Source: Nematostella vectensis (lineage: Eukaryota; Cnidaria; Anthozoa; Actiniaria; Edwardsiidae). From it: 64,000 nucleotides of DNA. Positions 11,801-22,296 of this stretch are shown one piece after another. The number at the start of each line of letters is the position of its first letter. Position 1 is the first letter of the stretch. Location: positions 12,412,460 to 12,476,459 of the forward strand of contig NC_064047.1 of NCBI RefSeq assembly GCF_932526225.1, read 5' to 3'. Made by a program: the position numbers and the translations under genes. The notes under the pieces were generated by a model. It did not search any database. It saw only the letters and a program-made list of their open reading frames with translations, and was not told the origin of the DNA.

Positions 11801-14026
11801 ATCGAGAAATTAAACAGAAACTTGGATGTCTTAGCGCAATTACATTCCAACTACTTCTGTTATTTATTTCGTGTTACATCGCAATACTGTAACTCAGATT
11901 CTTCCGAAAGCAGTTTCGTGTCTGCATCGCAATACTGTAATTCAGATTTTCCCCGAGGGAGTTTCGTGTCTACATCGCAACTTTAGATTCTTCCGAAAGC
12001 AGTTTCGTGTCTACATCGCAATACTGTAATTCAGATTCTTCCGAAAGCAGTTTTATGTCTACATCGCAATACTGTAACTCAGATTCTTCCGAAAGCAGTT
12101 TTATGTCTACATCGCAATACTGTAACTCAGATTCTTCCGAAAGCAGTTTTATGTCTGAGTATCCAGAGTGAAGCCGGCAGAAGGAAGATCTTAGGACCCA
12201 AGTTTATTTATCTTTCCATAATCTTTCTAATAATCGTTTCATAATTTATCGTGTTTGGGGACAAACACAAGTTTGACAAGGGAGGTATGTTATAGGACGG
12301 TTTGTTATATTGTTTAGGTTATATGTTATTGTCGTCTAGTATTTCATGTTCCTATCTTGAAGTTTTATTTATCTTTTAAGGATAATTTAGATTTTGTTTA
12401 CAATTGATGGTTTCCTAAGTCTAGATTTTAGCACGCCCGTGGACCCTCCGCATCGATGACCTTTTGGTGCGTCTAAATCCAGGGAGTGTACAGTTTCTTA
12501 ATGTGGCGAAATCTCCGGTTTCTTTTTGTTTTGGAAATTTTGTTTGAACAGTTAAATTCTTTCTAAATTGTATGCCACCGCCCTCACCCCTTGGTTTAGA
12601 CATCTATACTTGTATCGTTATTTCAATTAGGCGAAACTGTTGTAGACACGCGCTCTTTCAGCATGCGCAGTTAAGTTTTAAAAGTTGCTTAATCATTAGT
12701 GTTATTTTAGAGTTACCTTGACTTCATAGATTATTCTGTAAATACGCAGGGACGAGAAACCAACTCTGTGATTTCCCACGCCCTCACGCTTTTGTCTGAT
12801 TGGTTCGTTTTGCCAAATTCTCTCCGTTTCCTCTTGAATTGTTTTACATTCAAGATTGTTTTACATATTTCCTTTCATGTGGGACCACTACATGGATATC
12901 TGTCTGGTCCAAGGGTATAAATATAGCGAGCCTAATTCTGTACTTATGCTGCTGCTGTGGCCAAACATTTGGAAAGCATTGAAAAACGCCAGCCTTGCCT
13001 TCGTCTTCATCTCCGTCTAAAGGATCCCGGCTTGTGCCCCTAACATTAATTCATACAATGGGAAATAATTTTGATTATTTTTGCTTTTATTCTTATGTCA
13101 ATTAATAGAATTTCGAATATTATTTTTTACCGTTGTTTTGACTGAAAATACAACTTTAAGCTCCATTGAAGGGTTGTGGGTAAGGGATCAATTGTATCTT
13201 TTTCCCATCGGCAATTCAATCACCATCCTTAGATGTATTTCACGGTAAAATAGCTTGGCATTCACTCATCAGAGGAGATACTAGTTATTATATAAAATGT
13301 GGTAGGACTGTATTTCTATTCCTTTTGATCAACTTTTTGCAAACACGGCATCTAATAAATCTCCATGAAATCTCTAATAAGCCCCTGGCGATTATTTCTT
13401 TTTGTCTTGACAAAATCTGCTCGATTAGAGGGAGGGGCTTGTTTCAAAACCTTTTTTTCATGTTCTGACACTAGGCATTTCGGCCCCTATAAAAGGTGTT
13501 AAAAATTAGTGCTTATTACTCGTACAAAAATAGATAAATCTAGCAAGAGTCAATTGTTCCTTTTGGAAAGATGTTTCTTCGGGGTTAGGGGTGAAGACTC
13601 AATTTCCTTGAATTTAAATAATACGAGTTCGGCACGGTTTTTGCTGTTTTTATTCTAGTTTTTATTATAAAATAACGCATTTGTTTTATTTTCTTCAAAG
13701 TGAGTGGCCTAGGATACCAGTCCTCCAGCATTTCATTCTTGTTCACGCTGTGTAACAAGAATGGCTACCGCCCTGAAAAGTTGCCATTGAGGGACCCGCT
13801 AGATGAATATGCCATTTGGGACGACACACGTTACGGTCCGGTGTTTGGTAGTTTTGGTGACCTGTTTATCGTTGACAACGCGGGGGGTAATGAAGGGTCC
13901 TATACGTGGTCACAAACGTACGCTCGTCCCCAGGGCGCCCCATCTGATGGCGAGTGTGACGTCTTTGCTGGCAAATACAGATTCACACCCGACGAAATGG
14001 AGGTATTTCACGAGGTGGTGGACTGA
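8877..14026 (+). CDS. TRIM-type RING/B-box/coiled-coil protein with C-terminal TLDc domain, gene 1
   Basis: Predicted E3 ubiquitin ligase. Exons 8877-9059, 9555-10443, 11222-11464 and 13701-14026 have GT/AG borders and compatible phases (0, 1, 1) and give 546 codons plus TGA. Seen: C3HC4 RING (C14, C17, C29, H31, C34, C37, C53, C56); B-box 1 at about residues 96-133; B-box 2 at about 155-186; coiled coil at about 195-300; TLDc from about residue 358 to the end (DGWAARTFHEKCD, FGGYSDVAW, FTPDEMEVFHEV). In TRIM proteins the RING recruits E2 enzymes and the coiled coil dimerises. TLDc proteins such as OXR1 and NCOA7 bind V-ATPase or act in oxidative-stress defence, so a TLDc tail may choose the target; that is inference. 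The ATG directly follows a splice acceptor. This is the only complete intact copy in the window. Confidence 0.85.
10444..11221 (+). other. Intron 2 of gene 1 (no LINE insertion)
   Basis: It runs from GTAAATT to TTTGTAG. Unlike genes 2 and 3 it has no LINE: the sequence passes straight from CTCTAATACAGTTGTGT to CCTGATTATAAATAACTG, which represents the empty site. Confidence 0.75.
11465..13700 (+). other. Intron 3 of gene 1
   Basis: It runs from GTGAGT to CTTCAAAG. It holds the empty target TACCAT at 11687-11692 (filled in copy 2), the 48-bp repeat array and a stretch with GGTATAAATATAGCG near 12913. No gene is visible. Confidence 0.75.
11870..12170 (+). repeat. 48-bp tandem repeat in intron 3, copy 1 (about six units)
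   Basis: The unit starts TCGCAATACTGTAATTCAGA and contains TTCTTCCGAAAGCAGTTTCG. Its 48-bp length keeps frames open, so it can be read as a peptide repeat (SQYCNSDSSESSFVS), but it sits between well-supported splice sites. Confidence 0.85.
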
Positions 14027-15883
14027 ATACAGCTCTGAGCGTCTGTAAAATGACAATAGACATGAAGACGTGTAAACATTTGTTAGTTGGTACTGTGTCA
14101 TGAGAATAATGTATTTTGAATAAGGCTTCACCATCTTGTGATGTGACCCGCGGTGCATCTTGGGTAGCATGTAAATCACAAAATATCACATGCTGTGAAA
14201 ACCCCGCTAGCGAGGGTTACGGCACACTTTACTTTAGTCCAACCTTATTTAAAAACGTGTACATCTCGAGTTTATATATATCCGAATTTTAAAACACAAA
14301 TGCAAATAGTAAATTTTAATAATTATTCCTATAAGCTGTTAGAAACAATATGTTGTTTGGTCTAGATAACCACGTACAAGTTGTGTGTGTGTTTTTTACT
14401 TCTTTTTTAAAAATTAAGAACGATGCCTAACCCGTGTGTCTTTGCGTAGAGGGAAGGGGAAGGGACTCCGATATTAGCAAGGTACAAGGCGAGGAAGTGC
14501 AATCAGAATTTATTAGATGGCTCCTGGGGGTAAATAAATATTGAAGCTCAAATGCGTGCCTGGTGGAGGCTGGTTGACTCCCTTTGCGAACTCAAGCAAA
14601 ATGCAGAGCGTTGCAATATTGGGGGTTCTAAGAAATTCAGACCGTACGAAACTTTCTAATGTAGCGATGCACGACTCTTTATGACGCGGAAAAAAAGAAT
14701 TTTAAAAACACAATTAAATATATTTAAGGTATGGTAAACCACACCCGACGCAGAAATACCAGTAAATCTTATAAGACAGAGTCTGACATATATAGAACAA
14801 CAAGTTAAATGAAATTAATAACTATGAATAGAAAGACCCTCGACATAAAACCAAATTGAGAACATTAAGGAAATTTAAGAGCGTTCACATTATCTCTCCC
14901 AAGTTAAAATCGCAGAATTGCGTTCACAAAGTTTATGCCCAGTGCACACTAGCGACATATCGACGTTACGACATGGGCGCGCGCACTCTTATCTTCGACA
15001 TAACGACATAAGATTAAAAAAATATGTTTTTTCTTTTATGTCCTGATGTCCATGTTGTTATGACGGGCTAAACATAGTGCGCGCGCCAATGTCGTTATGT
15101 TGCTAGTGTGCATTATTAAGCAACCACAAACTAGCTATCAAAACAGGACGACACAAAACCCCTGAACGAAAAACGTGCCCAATATGCTTGGTCAAAGTCG
15201 AGGCCGAGAAACAACACTGATCAAATGCCCGGCATATAATAAATAAAGGAACGAATAAATTAATGGGTTTTTAAATTCGCAACAAAACACATTTGAAAGC
15301 GATTGCTCAGTTTGAACCAGGAGAGCGCGACAAAAGAAATAGCCCAATTTTTTTGGGAAGCAACAAAAATAAGGGAAAGTGCGTTGTAATTAGATCTATA
15401 ATGACATCGCTACAAAGTAAGATGATGAAAAACATCAGGGATAGGAGAACGACTTGAATACCTGCTGTCTTTTTTTAATATGAATGTATTCGGCAAAATG
15501 CGTGAATCAAAGATGAAAAGGTGCCAAATAAAATTATTGAATTGGATGAGCATGAGGGGGGGGGGGTCTGTTCGCTTCTATCGTGTTCGATATGTGACAG
15601 CTGAGCTCGCGCGCCTTGCTTGACAGGAGGCGGAACAGAAAACCAGATTTGGCGTGTGATGAAAAACGAGAAACAAATGAGACATTTCTTGGAAAAGTAG
15701 ATTGAACACCAGTTCGGGCAACAAAACAAAACTTTAAAGAGTAGCAGTATTTGAAACATGACTAGCTTGAATTGTAAAGACCGCCCCACGGCACACTTGT
15801 CAATTTGCAATGCAACGGTGTTTTCGCGTTTTCTGTAAGCGTATATAAATTCGTGGATGAATAAAGTTGCATATCTGTACCCT
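14027..15883. other. 3' flank of gene 1, no gene recognised
   Basis: AT-rich and nearly identical to 38410-40273. Contains AAATAAATATTG near 14534, which could serve as a polyadenylation signal, an inverted pair of GCGCGC/TGTCGTTATGT-like segments around 14965-15110, and a G run at 15557-15567. Confidence 0.6.
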
Positions 15884-18800
15884 GTTGTTGTGGTGGAGTG
15901 GCCTCTCTATAAAATTATACCACTTGTGAGGGTGGTTGTTGTGGTGGAGTGGCCTCTCTATAAAATTATACCACTTGTGAGGCTGGTTGTTGTGGTGGAG
16001 TGGCCTCTCTATAAAATTATACCACGTGTGAGGGTGGTTGTTGTGGTGGAGTGGCCTCTCTATAAAATTATACCACTTGTGAGGGTGGTTGTTGTGGTGG
16101 AGTGGCCTCTCTATAAAATTATACCACTTGTGAGGGTGGTTGTTGTGGTGGAGTGGCCTCTCTATAAAATTATACCACTTGTGAGGGTGGTTGTTGTGGT
16201 GGAGTGGCCTCTCTATAAAATTATACCACTTGTGAGGGTGGTTGTTGTGGTGGAGTGGCCTCTCTATAAAATTATACCACTTGTGAGGGTGGTTGTTGTG
16301 GTGGAGTGGCCTCTCTATAAAATTATACCACTTGTGAGGGTGGTTGTTGTGGTGGAGTGGCCTCTATAAAATTATACCACTTGTGAGGGTGGTTGTTGTG
16401 GTGGAGTGGCCTCTCTATAAAATTATACCACTTGTGAGGGTGGTTGTTGTGGTGGAGTGGCCTCTCTATAAAATTATACCACTTGTGAGGGTGGTTGTTG
16501 TGGTGGAGTGGCCTCTCTATAAAATTATACCACTTGTGAGGGTGGTTGTTGTGGTGGAGTAGCCTCTCTATAAAATTATACCACTTGTGAGGCTGGTTGT
16601 TGTGGTGGAGTGGCCTCTCTATAAAATTATACCACTTGTGAGGGTGGTTGTTGTGGTGGAGTGGCCTCTCTATAAAATTATACCACTTGTGAGGGTGGTT
16701 GTTGTGGTGGAGTGGCCTCTCTATAAAATTATACCACTTGTGAGGGTGGATGTTGTGGTGGAGTGGCCTCTCTATAAAATTATACCACTTGTGAGGGTGG
16801 TTGTTGTGGTGGAGTGGCCTCTCTATAAAATTATACCACTTGTGAGGGTGGTTGTTGTGGTGGAGTAGCCTCTCTATAAAATTATACCACTTGTGAGGGT
16901 GGTTGTTGTGGTGGAGTGGCCTCTCTATAAAATTATACCACTTGTGAGGGTGGTTGTTGTGGTGGAGTAGCCTCTCTATAAAATTATACCACTTGTGAGG
17001 GTGGTTGTTGTGGTGGAGTGGCCTCTCTATAAAATTATACCACTTGTGAGGGTGGTTGTTGTGGTGGAGTAGCCTCTCTATAAAATTATACCACTTGTGA
17101 GGGTGGTTGTTGTGGTGGAGTGGCCTCTCTATAAAATTATACCACTTGTGAGGGTGGTTGTTGTGGTGGAGTGGCCTCTCTATAAAATTATACCACTTGT
17201 GAGGGTGGTTGTTGTGGTGGAGTGGCCTCTCTATAAAATTATACCACTTGTGAGGGTGGTTGTTGTGGTGGAGTGGCCTCTCTATAAAATTATACCACTT
17301 GTGAGGGTGGTTGTTGTGGTGGAGTAGCCTCTCTATAAAATTATACCACTTGTGAGGGTGGTTGTTGTGGTGGAGTAGCCTCTCTATAAAATTATACCAC
17401 TTGTGAGGGTGGTTGTTGTGGTGGAGTGGCCTCTCTATAAAATTATACCACTTGTGAGGGTGGTTGTTGTGGTGGAGTGGCCTCTCTATAAAATTATACC
17501 ACTTGTGAGGGTGGTTGTTGTGGTGGAGTGGCCTCTCTATAAAATTATACCACTTGTGAGGGTGGTTGTTGTGGTGGAGTGGCCTCTCTATAAAATTATA
17601 CCACTTGTGAGGGTGGTTGTTGTGGTGGAGTGGCCTCTATAAAATTATACCACTTGTGAGGGTGGTTGTTGTGGTGGAGTAGCCTCTCTATAAAATTATA
17701 CCACTTGTGAGGGTGGTTGTTGTGGTGGAGTGGCCTCTCTATAAAATTATACCACTTGTGAGGGTGGTTGTTGTGGTGGAGTGGCCTCTCTATAAAATTA
17801 TACCACTTGTGAGGGTGGTTGTTGTGGTGGAGTAGCCTCTCTATAAAATTATACCACTTGTGAGGGTGGTTGTTGTGGTGGAGTGGCCTCTCTATAAAAT
17901 TATACCACTTGTGAGGGTGGTTGTTGTGGTGGAGTAGCCTCTCTATAAATTTATACCACTTGTGAGGGTGGTTGTTGTGGTGGAGTGGCCTCTCTATAAA
18001 ATTATACCACTTGTGAGGGTGGTTGTTGTGGTGGAGTGGCCTCTCTATAAAATTATACCACTTGTGAGGGTGGTTGTTGTGGTGGAGTGGCCTCTCTATA
18101 AAATTATACCACTTGTGAGGGTGGTTGTTGTGGTGGAGTGGCCTCTCTATAAAATTATACCACTTGTGAGGGTGGTTGTTGTGGTGGAGTGGCCTCTCTA
18201 TAAAATTATACCACTTGTGAGGGTGGTTGTTGTGGTGGAGTGGCCTCTCTATAAAATTATACCACTTGTGAGGGTGGTTGTTGTGGTGGAGTGGCCTCTC
18301 TATAAAATTATACCACTTGTGAGGGTGGTTGTTGTGGTGGAGTGGCCTCTCTATAAAATTATACCACATGTGAGGGTGGTTGTTGTGGTGGAGTGGCCTC
18401 TCTATAAAATTATACCACTTGTGAGGCTGGTTGTTGTGGTGGAGTGGCCTCTCTATAAAATTATACCACTTGTGAGGGTGGTTGTTGTGGTGGAGTAGCC
18501 TCTCTATAAAATTATACCACTTGTGAGGGTGGTTGTTGTGGTGGAGTGGCCTCTCTATAAAATTATACCACTTGTGAGGGTGGTTGTTGTGGTGGAGTGG
18601 CCTCTCTATAAAATTATACCACTTGTGAGGGTGGTTGTTGTGGTGGAGTGGCCTCTCTATAAAATTATACCACTTGTGAGGGTGGTTGTTGTGGTGGAGT
18701 GGCCTCTCTATAAAGTTATACCACTTGTGAGGGTGGTTGTTGTGGTGGAGTGGCCTCTCTATAAAATTATACCACTTGTGAGGGTGGTTGTTGTGGTGGA

Positions 18801-19451
18801 GTAGCCTCTCTATAAAATTATACCACTTGTGAGGGTGGTTGTTGTGGTGGAGTGGCCTCTCTATAAAATTATACCACTTGTGAGGGTGGTTGTTGTGGTG
18901 GAGTGGCCTCTCTATAAAATTATACCACTTGTGAGGCTGGTTGTTGTGGTGGAGTAGCCTCTCTATAAAATTATACCACTTGTGAGGGTGGTTGTTGTGG
19001 TGGAGTGGCCTCTCTATAAAATTATACCACTTGTGAGGGTGGTTGTTGTGGTGGAGTGGCCTCTCTATAAAATTATACCACTTGTGAGGGTGGTTGTTGT
19101 GGTGGAGTAGCCTCTCTATAAAATTATACCACTTGTGAGGGTGGTTGTTGTGGTGGAGTAGCCTCTCTATAAAATTATACCACTTGTGAGGGTGGTTGTT
19201 GTGGTGGAGTGGCCTCTCTATAAAATTATACCACTTGTGAGGGTGGTTGTTGTGGTGGAGTGGCCTCTCTATAAAATTATTTCACTTGTGAGGCTGGTTG
19301 TTGTGGTGGAGTAGCCTCTCTATAAAATTATACCACTTGTGAGGGTGGTTGTTGTGGTGGAGTGGCCTCTCTATAAAATTATACCACTTGTGAGGGTGGT
19401 TGTTGTGGTGGAGTGGCCTCTCTATAAAATTATACCACTTGTGAGGCTGGT
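15884..19451. repeat. 51-bp minisatellite, about 70 units, copy 1
   Basis: Unit: GTGGTTGTTGTGGTGGAGTG, then GCCTCTCTATAAAATTATAC, then CACTTGTGAGG. Variants are shared among units: GAGTAGCC for GAGTGGCC, GAGGCTGG for GAGGGTGG, and a 2-bp deletion giving CCTCTATAAAAT (16366, 17636). Because 51 is divisible by three and the unit lacks stops in some frames, long frames appear on both strands; they are not genes. Each unit has a TATAAAAT word and a GG-rich half. Confidence 0.95.
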
Positions 19452-19692
19452 TAAGCGGCAATGCCACCACCTTACTTCCGGTAGATTACGTAACTATCTC
19501 CAATCATTTGTAATGGTACGCGAAAAATATTACAAAATTGTAAAAGCAGTGTGCCTATTAGAAGTTTCTTTGAGGAGGTGACTGATAAATTAGAGCGGAT
19601 GGTCTGTTAAATAGCGCGGATTCTAACAGATTCTCTCGTCTTTTGCCGTTTGAGGTTTCCGTCGGTCAACAGTGAGCTGGTGGCAATGATGC
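19452..19692. other. Spacer between minisatellites
   Basis: Conserved with 42009-42207. Nothing recognised. Confidence 0.6.
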
Positions 19693-19943
19693 TTTAACTA
19701 GACGAGTATTCCAGGGGTATAGAATTATCGGTTATCGCTTTTTGGGGCAGTGAAATTTTCCAATGCTGCTTTAACTAGACGAGTATTCCAGGGGTATAGA
19801 ATTATCGGCTATCGCTTTTTGGGGCAGTGAAATTTTCCAATGCTGCTTTAACTAGACGAGTATTCCAGGGGTATAGAATTATCGGCTATCGCTTTTTGGG
19901 GCAGTGAAATTTTTCAATGCTGCTTTAACTAGACGAGTATTTC
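19693..19943. repeat. 77-bp minisatellite, about three units, copy 1
   Basis: The unit begins CTTTAACTAGACGAGTATTC and includes GGGGTATAGAATTATCGGCT and TTTTTGGGGCAGTGAAATTT. The homologous array in copy 2 (42208-43674) has expanded to about 19 units. Confidence 0.9.
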
Positions 19944-20077
19944 CTCGACTCATCATGCTAGCCCGGTCGCAGCTCTAGATCCCACATGGATCTAAGCTGT
20001 GGTTTAAAGCACTTCGTTCGAGTCGAAGTCGCCCTGCAGTTTTTTTTTTTTTTTTTTTGCCGATGAAGTTTAACTGA

Positions 20078-20140
20078 GGCAAACCGGCTATGCCATGCTG
20101 ACGAGTCCTAATAAGGACGAAACAGCTGTCCATGGTTGCC
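20078..20140 (+). ncRNA. Type I hammerhead ribozyme 1
   Basis: The core CTGACGA (20098-20104) and GAAA (20119-20122) enclose stem II GTCC/GGAC with loop TAATAA. Stem III is the very short palindrome ACAGCTGT. The predicted cleavage is after C20130 (GTC). Stem I pairs CCATG with CATGG and, beyond a 10-nt bulge, GGCAA with TTGCC. All invariant core positions are present. Stems III this short usually act as dimers, which a tandem or circular RNA would allow. Confidence 0.88.
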
Positions 20141-20433
20141 GAACTGCACGGGTAATAGACTGTGCTAGCGTCCCGTCTTGGCCCGACTGGTGCCAATGTG
20201 TGTATGCTAGTGTGCTTCTAAAGTTCACATTTATGTATATATACTCGCAAGGATAGTTTGGCTATCCGACGGAGTTTTAGACTAGCAAAGGTCGCATGCG
20301 TGATCCGCACAATTGACATCACGCTAGCCCGGTCGCAGCTCTAGATCCCACATGGATCTAAGCTGTGGTTTAAAGCACTTCGTTCGAGTCGAAGTCGCCC
20401 TGCAGTTTTTTTTTGCCGATTAAGTTTAACTGA

Positions 20434-20496
20434 GGCAAACCGGCTATGCCATGCTGACGAGTCCTAATAAGGACGAAACAGCTGTCGATGGTTGCC
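20434..20496 (+). ncRNA. Type I hammerhead ribozyme 2 (stem I substitution)
   Basis: Same core as ribozyme 1 (CTGACGA at 20454-20460, GAAA at 20475-20478, cleavage predicted after C20486). The base after the cleavage site is G instead of C, breaking the first stem I pair, so cleavage here may be weaker. Confidence 0.85.
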
Positions 20497-20798
20497 GAAC
20501 TGCACGGGTAATAGACTGTGCTAGCGTCCCGTCTTGGCCCGACTGGTGCCAATGTGTGTATGCTAGTGTGCTTCTAAAGTTCACATTTATGTATACATAC
20601 TCGCAAGGATAGTTTGGCTATCCGACGGAGTTTTAGACTAGCAAAGGTCGCATGCGTGATCCGCACAATTGGCATCTTGCTATCCCGGTCGCAGCTCTAG
20701 ATCCCACAAGGATCTAAGCTGTGGTTTAAAGCACTTCGTTCGAGTCGAAGTCGCCCTGCAGTTTTTTTTTTTTTTTTTTGCCGATGAAGTTTAACTGA

Positions 20799-20861
20799 GG
20801 CAAACCGGCTATGCCATGCTGACGAGTCCTAATAAGGACGAAACAGCTGTCCATGGTTGCC
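20799..20861 (+). ncRNA. Type I hammerhead ribozyme 3
   Basis: CTGACGA at 20819-20825 and GAAA at 20840-20843, with predicted cleavage after C20851. Identical in core and stems to ribozyme 1. The downstream part of this unit is truncated. Confidence 0.88.
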
Positions 20862-20946
20862 GAACTGCACGGGTAATAGACTGTGCTAGCGTCCCGTCTT
20901 GGCCCGACTGGTGCCAATGTGTGTATGCTAGTGTGCTTCTAAAGTT

Positions 20947-21247
20947 CGCATTGTTTGTACAACTTCGTCAACGGCTACTGAGCTCAATAATCGAATCTAG
21001 GAGGAAAAGAAAAATATTGCACATTATCTGAAGCGAGAGAATTCTTTGCGATCAGAGACACCGCTGTTTGCTTCTGTTTTGTTTGGTTCCGTATGTGACT
21101 GCTGAGCTCGCCTTGCGTGACAAGGGGCGGTCTGAGTGACTGCGTGGGGGACTAGGGTCTAGACTCCTTTGCGTCTTTCCCGAAGGGTTGATCAGACGCT
21201 TCCATTGTAAGTTGAGATTCGTCTGAGAAGATTTCGACTAGAAACAG
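20947..21247 (+). other. Putative 5' untranslated exon of gene 2
   Basis: Matches about 6668-6967 and ends in the same AAACAG/GTATT donor. Its left edge is the junction with the truncated retrozyme unit, so part of the original promoter region is missing in this copy. Confidence 0.4.
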
Positions 21248-21529
21248 GTATTTATATCGCCTATTTCCACCCTATTTTGGCTATATTACCTATTTCATTA
21301 TTGTATGGGGTCTAAAAGTGGATCGATTCATTTGTCCTCAACTGATAACTCTTGAGAGGTGAAATGAGTGAAATCGCTTTCGATTCGATTCCACTAAAAT
21401 TCCGAAAGACTCGAAAAGTTTCCGAGTAAAAAAATCTATATTAAATGTACCTTTTGTTCCAAACGTTGTGTTTAGTATATTGGCAGTCTATATTTGAATT
21501 ATTATGTGTTGTCTTATTCGTTGTTGTTG

Positions 21530-22296
21530 TTGTTCCTTATTCGCAGTTCCTTTTTCGTCTGTTTCCTTATTCGCTCAGTTCCTTATTCAAATCCGGGGGG
21601 GGGGGGGGTATTTACATGATACCTTTTAATACGAGTTGAAACAGTATTTAGGCATAACAGTTTATTCAGAACAAGTCCAACAGCATTTTCGTCGGGTAAT
21701 TTTGGTTGCTTTAACGTGCTTTGCTGCTAACAAAGCTGTGAACATGAGACTCTATCTGCTACAAAAGGTCAAATTACGCAATGCGTGCGATCGCTTTCAC
21801 AAATGAATCTAGCAAAAGAGACGAAATCTACCTCTCATCTAATAAATGTATTTGTATCTTGGGCTTTCTTTCCAAACGCATTATTATATTTAGAGGAGAA
21901 ATATTCACGCTTTACTTGACTACGTACGCGTGTAGAAGGAATTTGACCTTGCTAACAAAACCACAATTTGACAGATAGTGCTTGTTGTCAATTAACACCT
22001 TGGCTACTACATAAGGCTCTGACAAAACAAATAAATTAGTGCAGTGACACGAATAGGGAACTGTTCCTTATTCAAGTTAGTTTTCGCGAATAAGGAAATG
22101 GAATCTCCAAACGTCCCATTTCGTTTTACGACTTATCCTAATAAGGAATAGACTATGAAGAGGATTGTCAGTGTTTGCTTATCATTTCTCAATAAAGGAA
22201 AGGAAATTTCATAACTCCCGATTTCTCTTTAACTACTCCTTTCTAAAGAGTTCCCGAAAAAGGAAATGGCATTTCATAACTCCCGATCTCGCTTTA
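21530..22296. other. Copy 2-specific segment replacing upstream flank
   Basis: Not present in copies 1 and 3. It contains several TTCCTTATTCG and CGAATAAGGAA words in opposite orientations and a G run at 21595-21608. Probably an inserted repeat with an accompanying deletion of the sequence matching 7210-8720. No gene seen. Confidence 0.5.

Larger units (their letters stand above)
19951..20946 (+). mobile_element. Tandem retrozyme-like array, two full units and one truncated
   Basis: Three direct copies at a spacing of 356 and 365 bp; the difference equals the length of the T run before each ribozyme (18, 9 and 18 T). Each copy starts near GCTAGCCCGGTCGCAGCTCT (CTATCC in the third) and carries one hammerhead motif. 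The third stops at about 20946, where copy 2 of the locus begins. Size, tandem layout, lack of coding frames and one type I hammerhead per unit fit animal retrozymes, non-coding elements thought to spread through small circular RNAs; that assignment is from established descriptions. Confidence 0.8.

Noticed and set aside
15857-18804. Long frames on both strands through the 51-bp arrays (up to 257 codons)
   Set aside because: The unit is 51 bp and lacks stops in several frames, so open frames arise automatically; variant units shift and end them. There is no start context, composition or domain to support a protein.
15884-19451. CRISPR array
   Set aside because: Units are directly joined with no unique spacers, the setting is an animal genome and there are no cas genes. 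It is a minisatellite.
19975-20196. Minus-strand frames repeated in the retrozyme units; also a tRNA-like box B near CGTTCGAGTCGAAG
   Set aside because: The frames follow the repeat and run through the T tract. The box B match is partial, with no box A or cloverleaf, so no tRNA or SINE call is supported.
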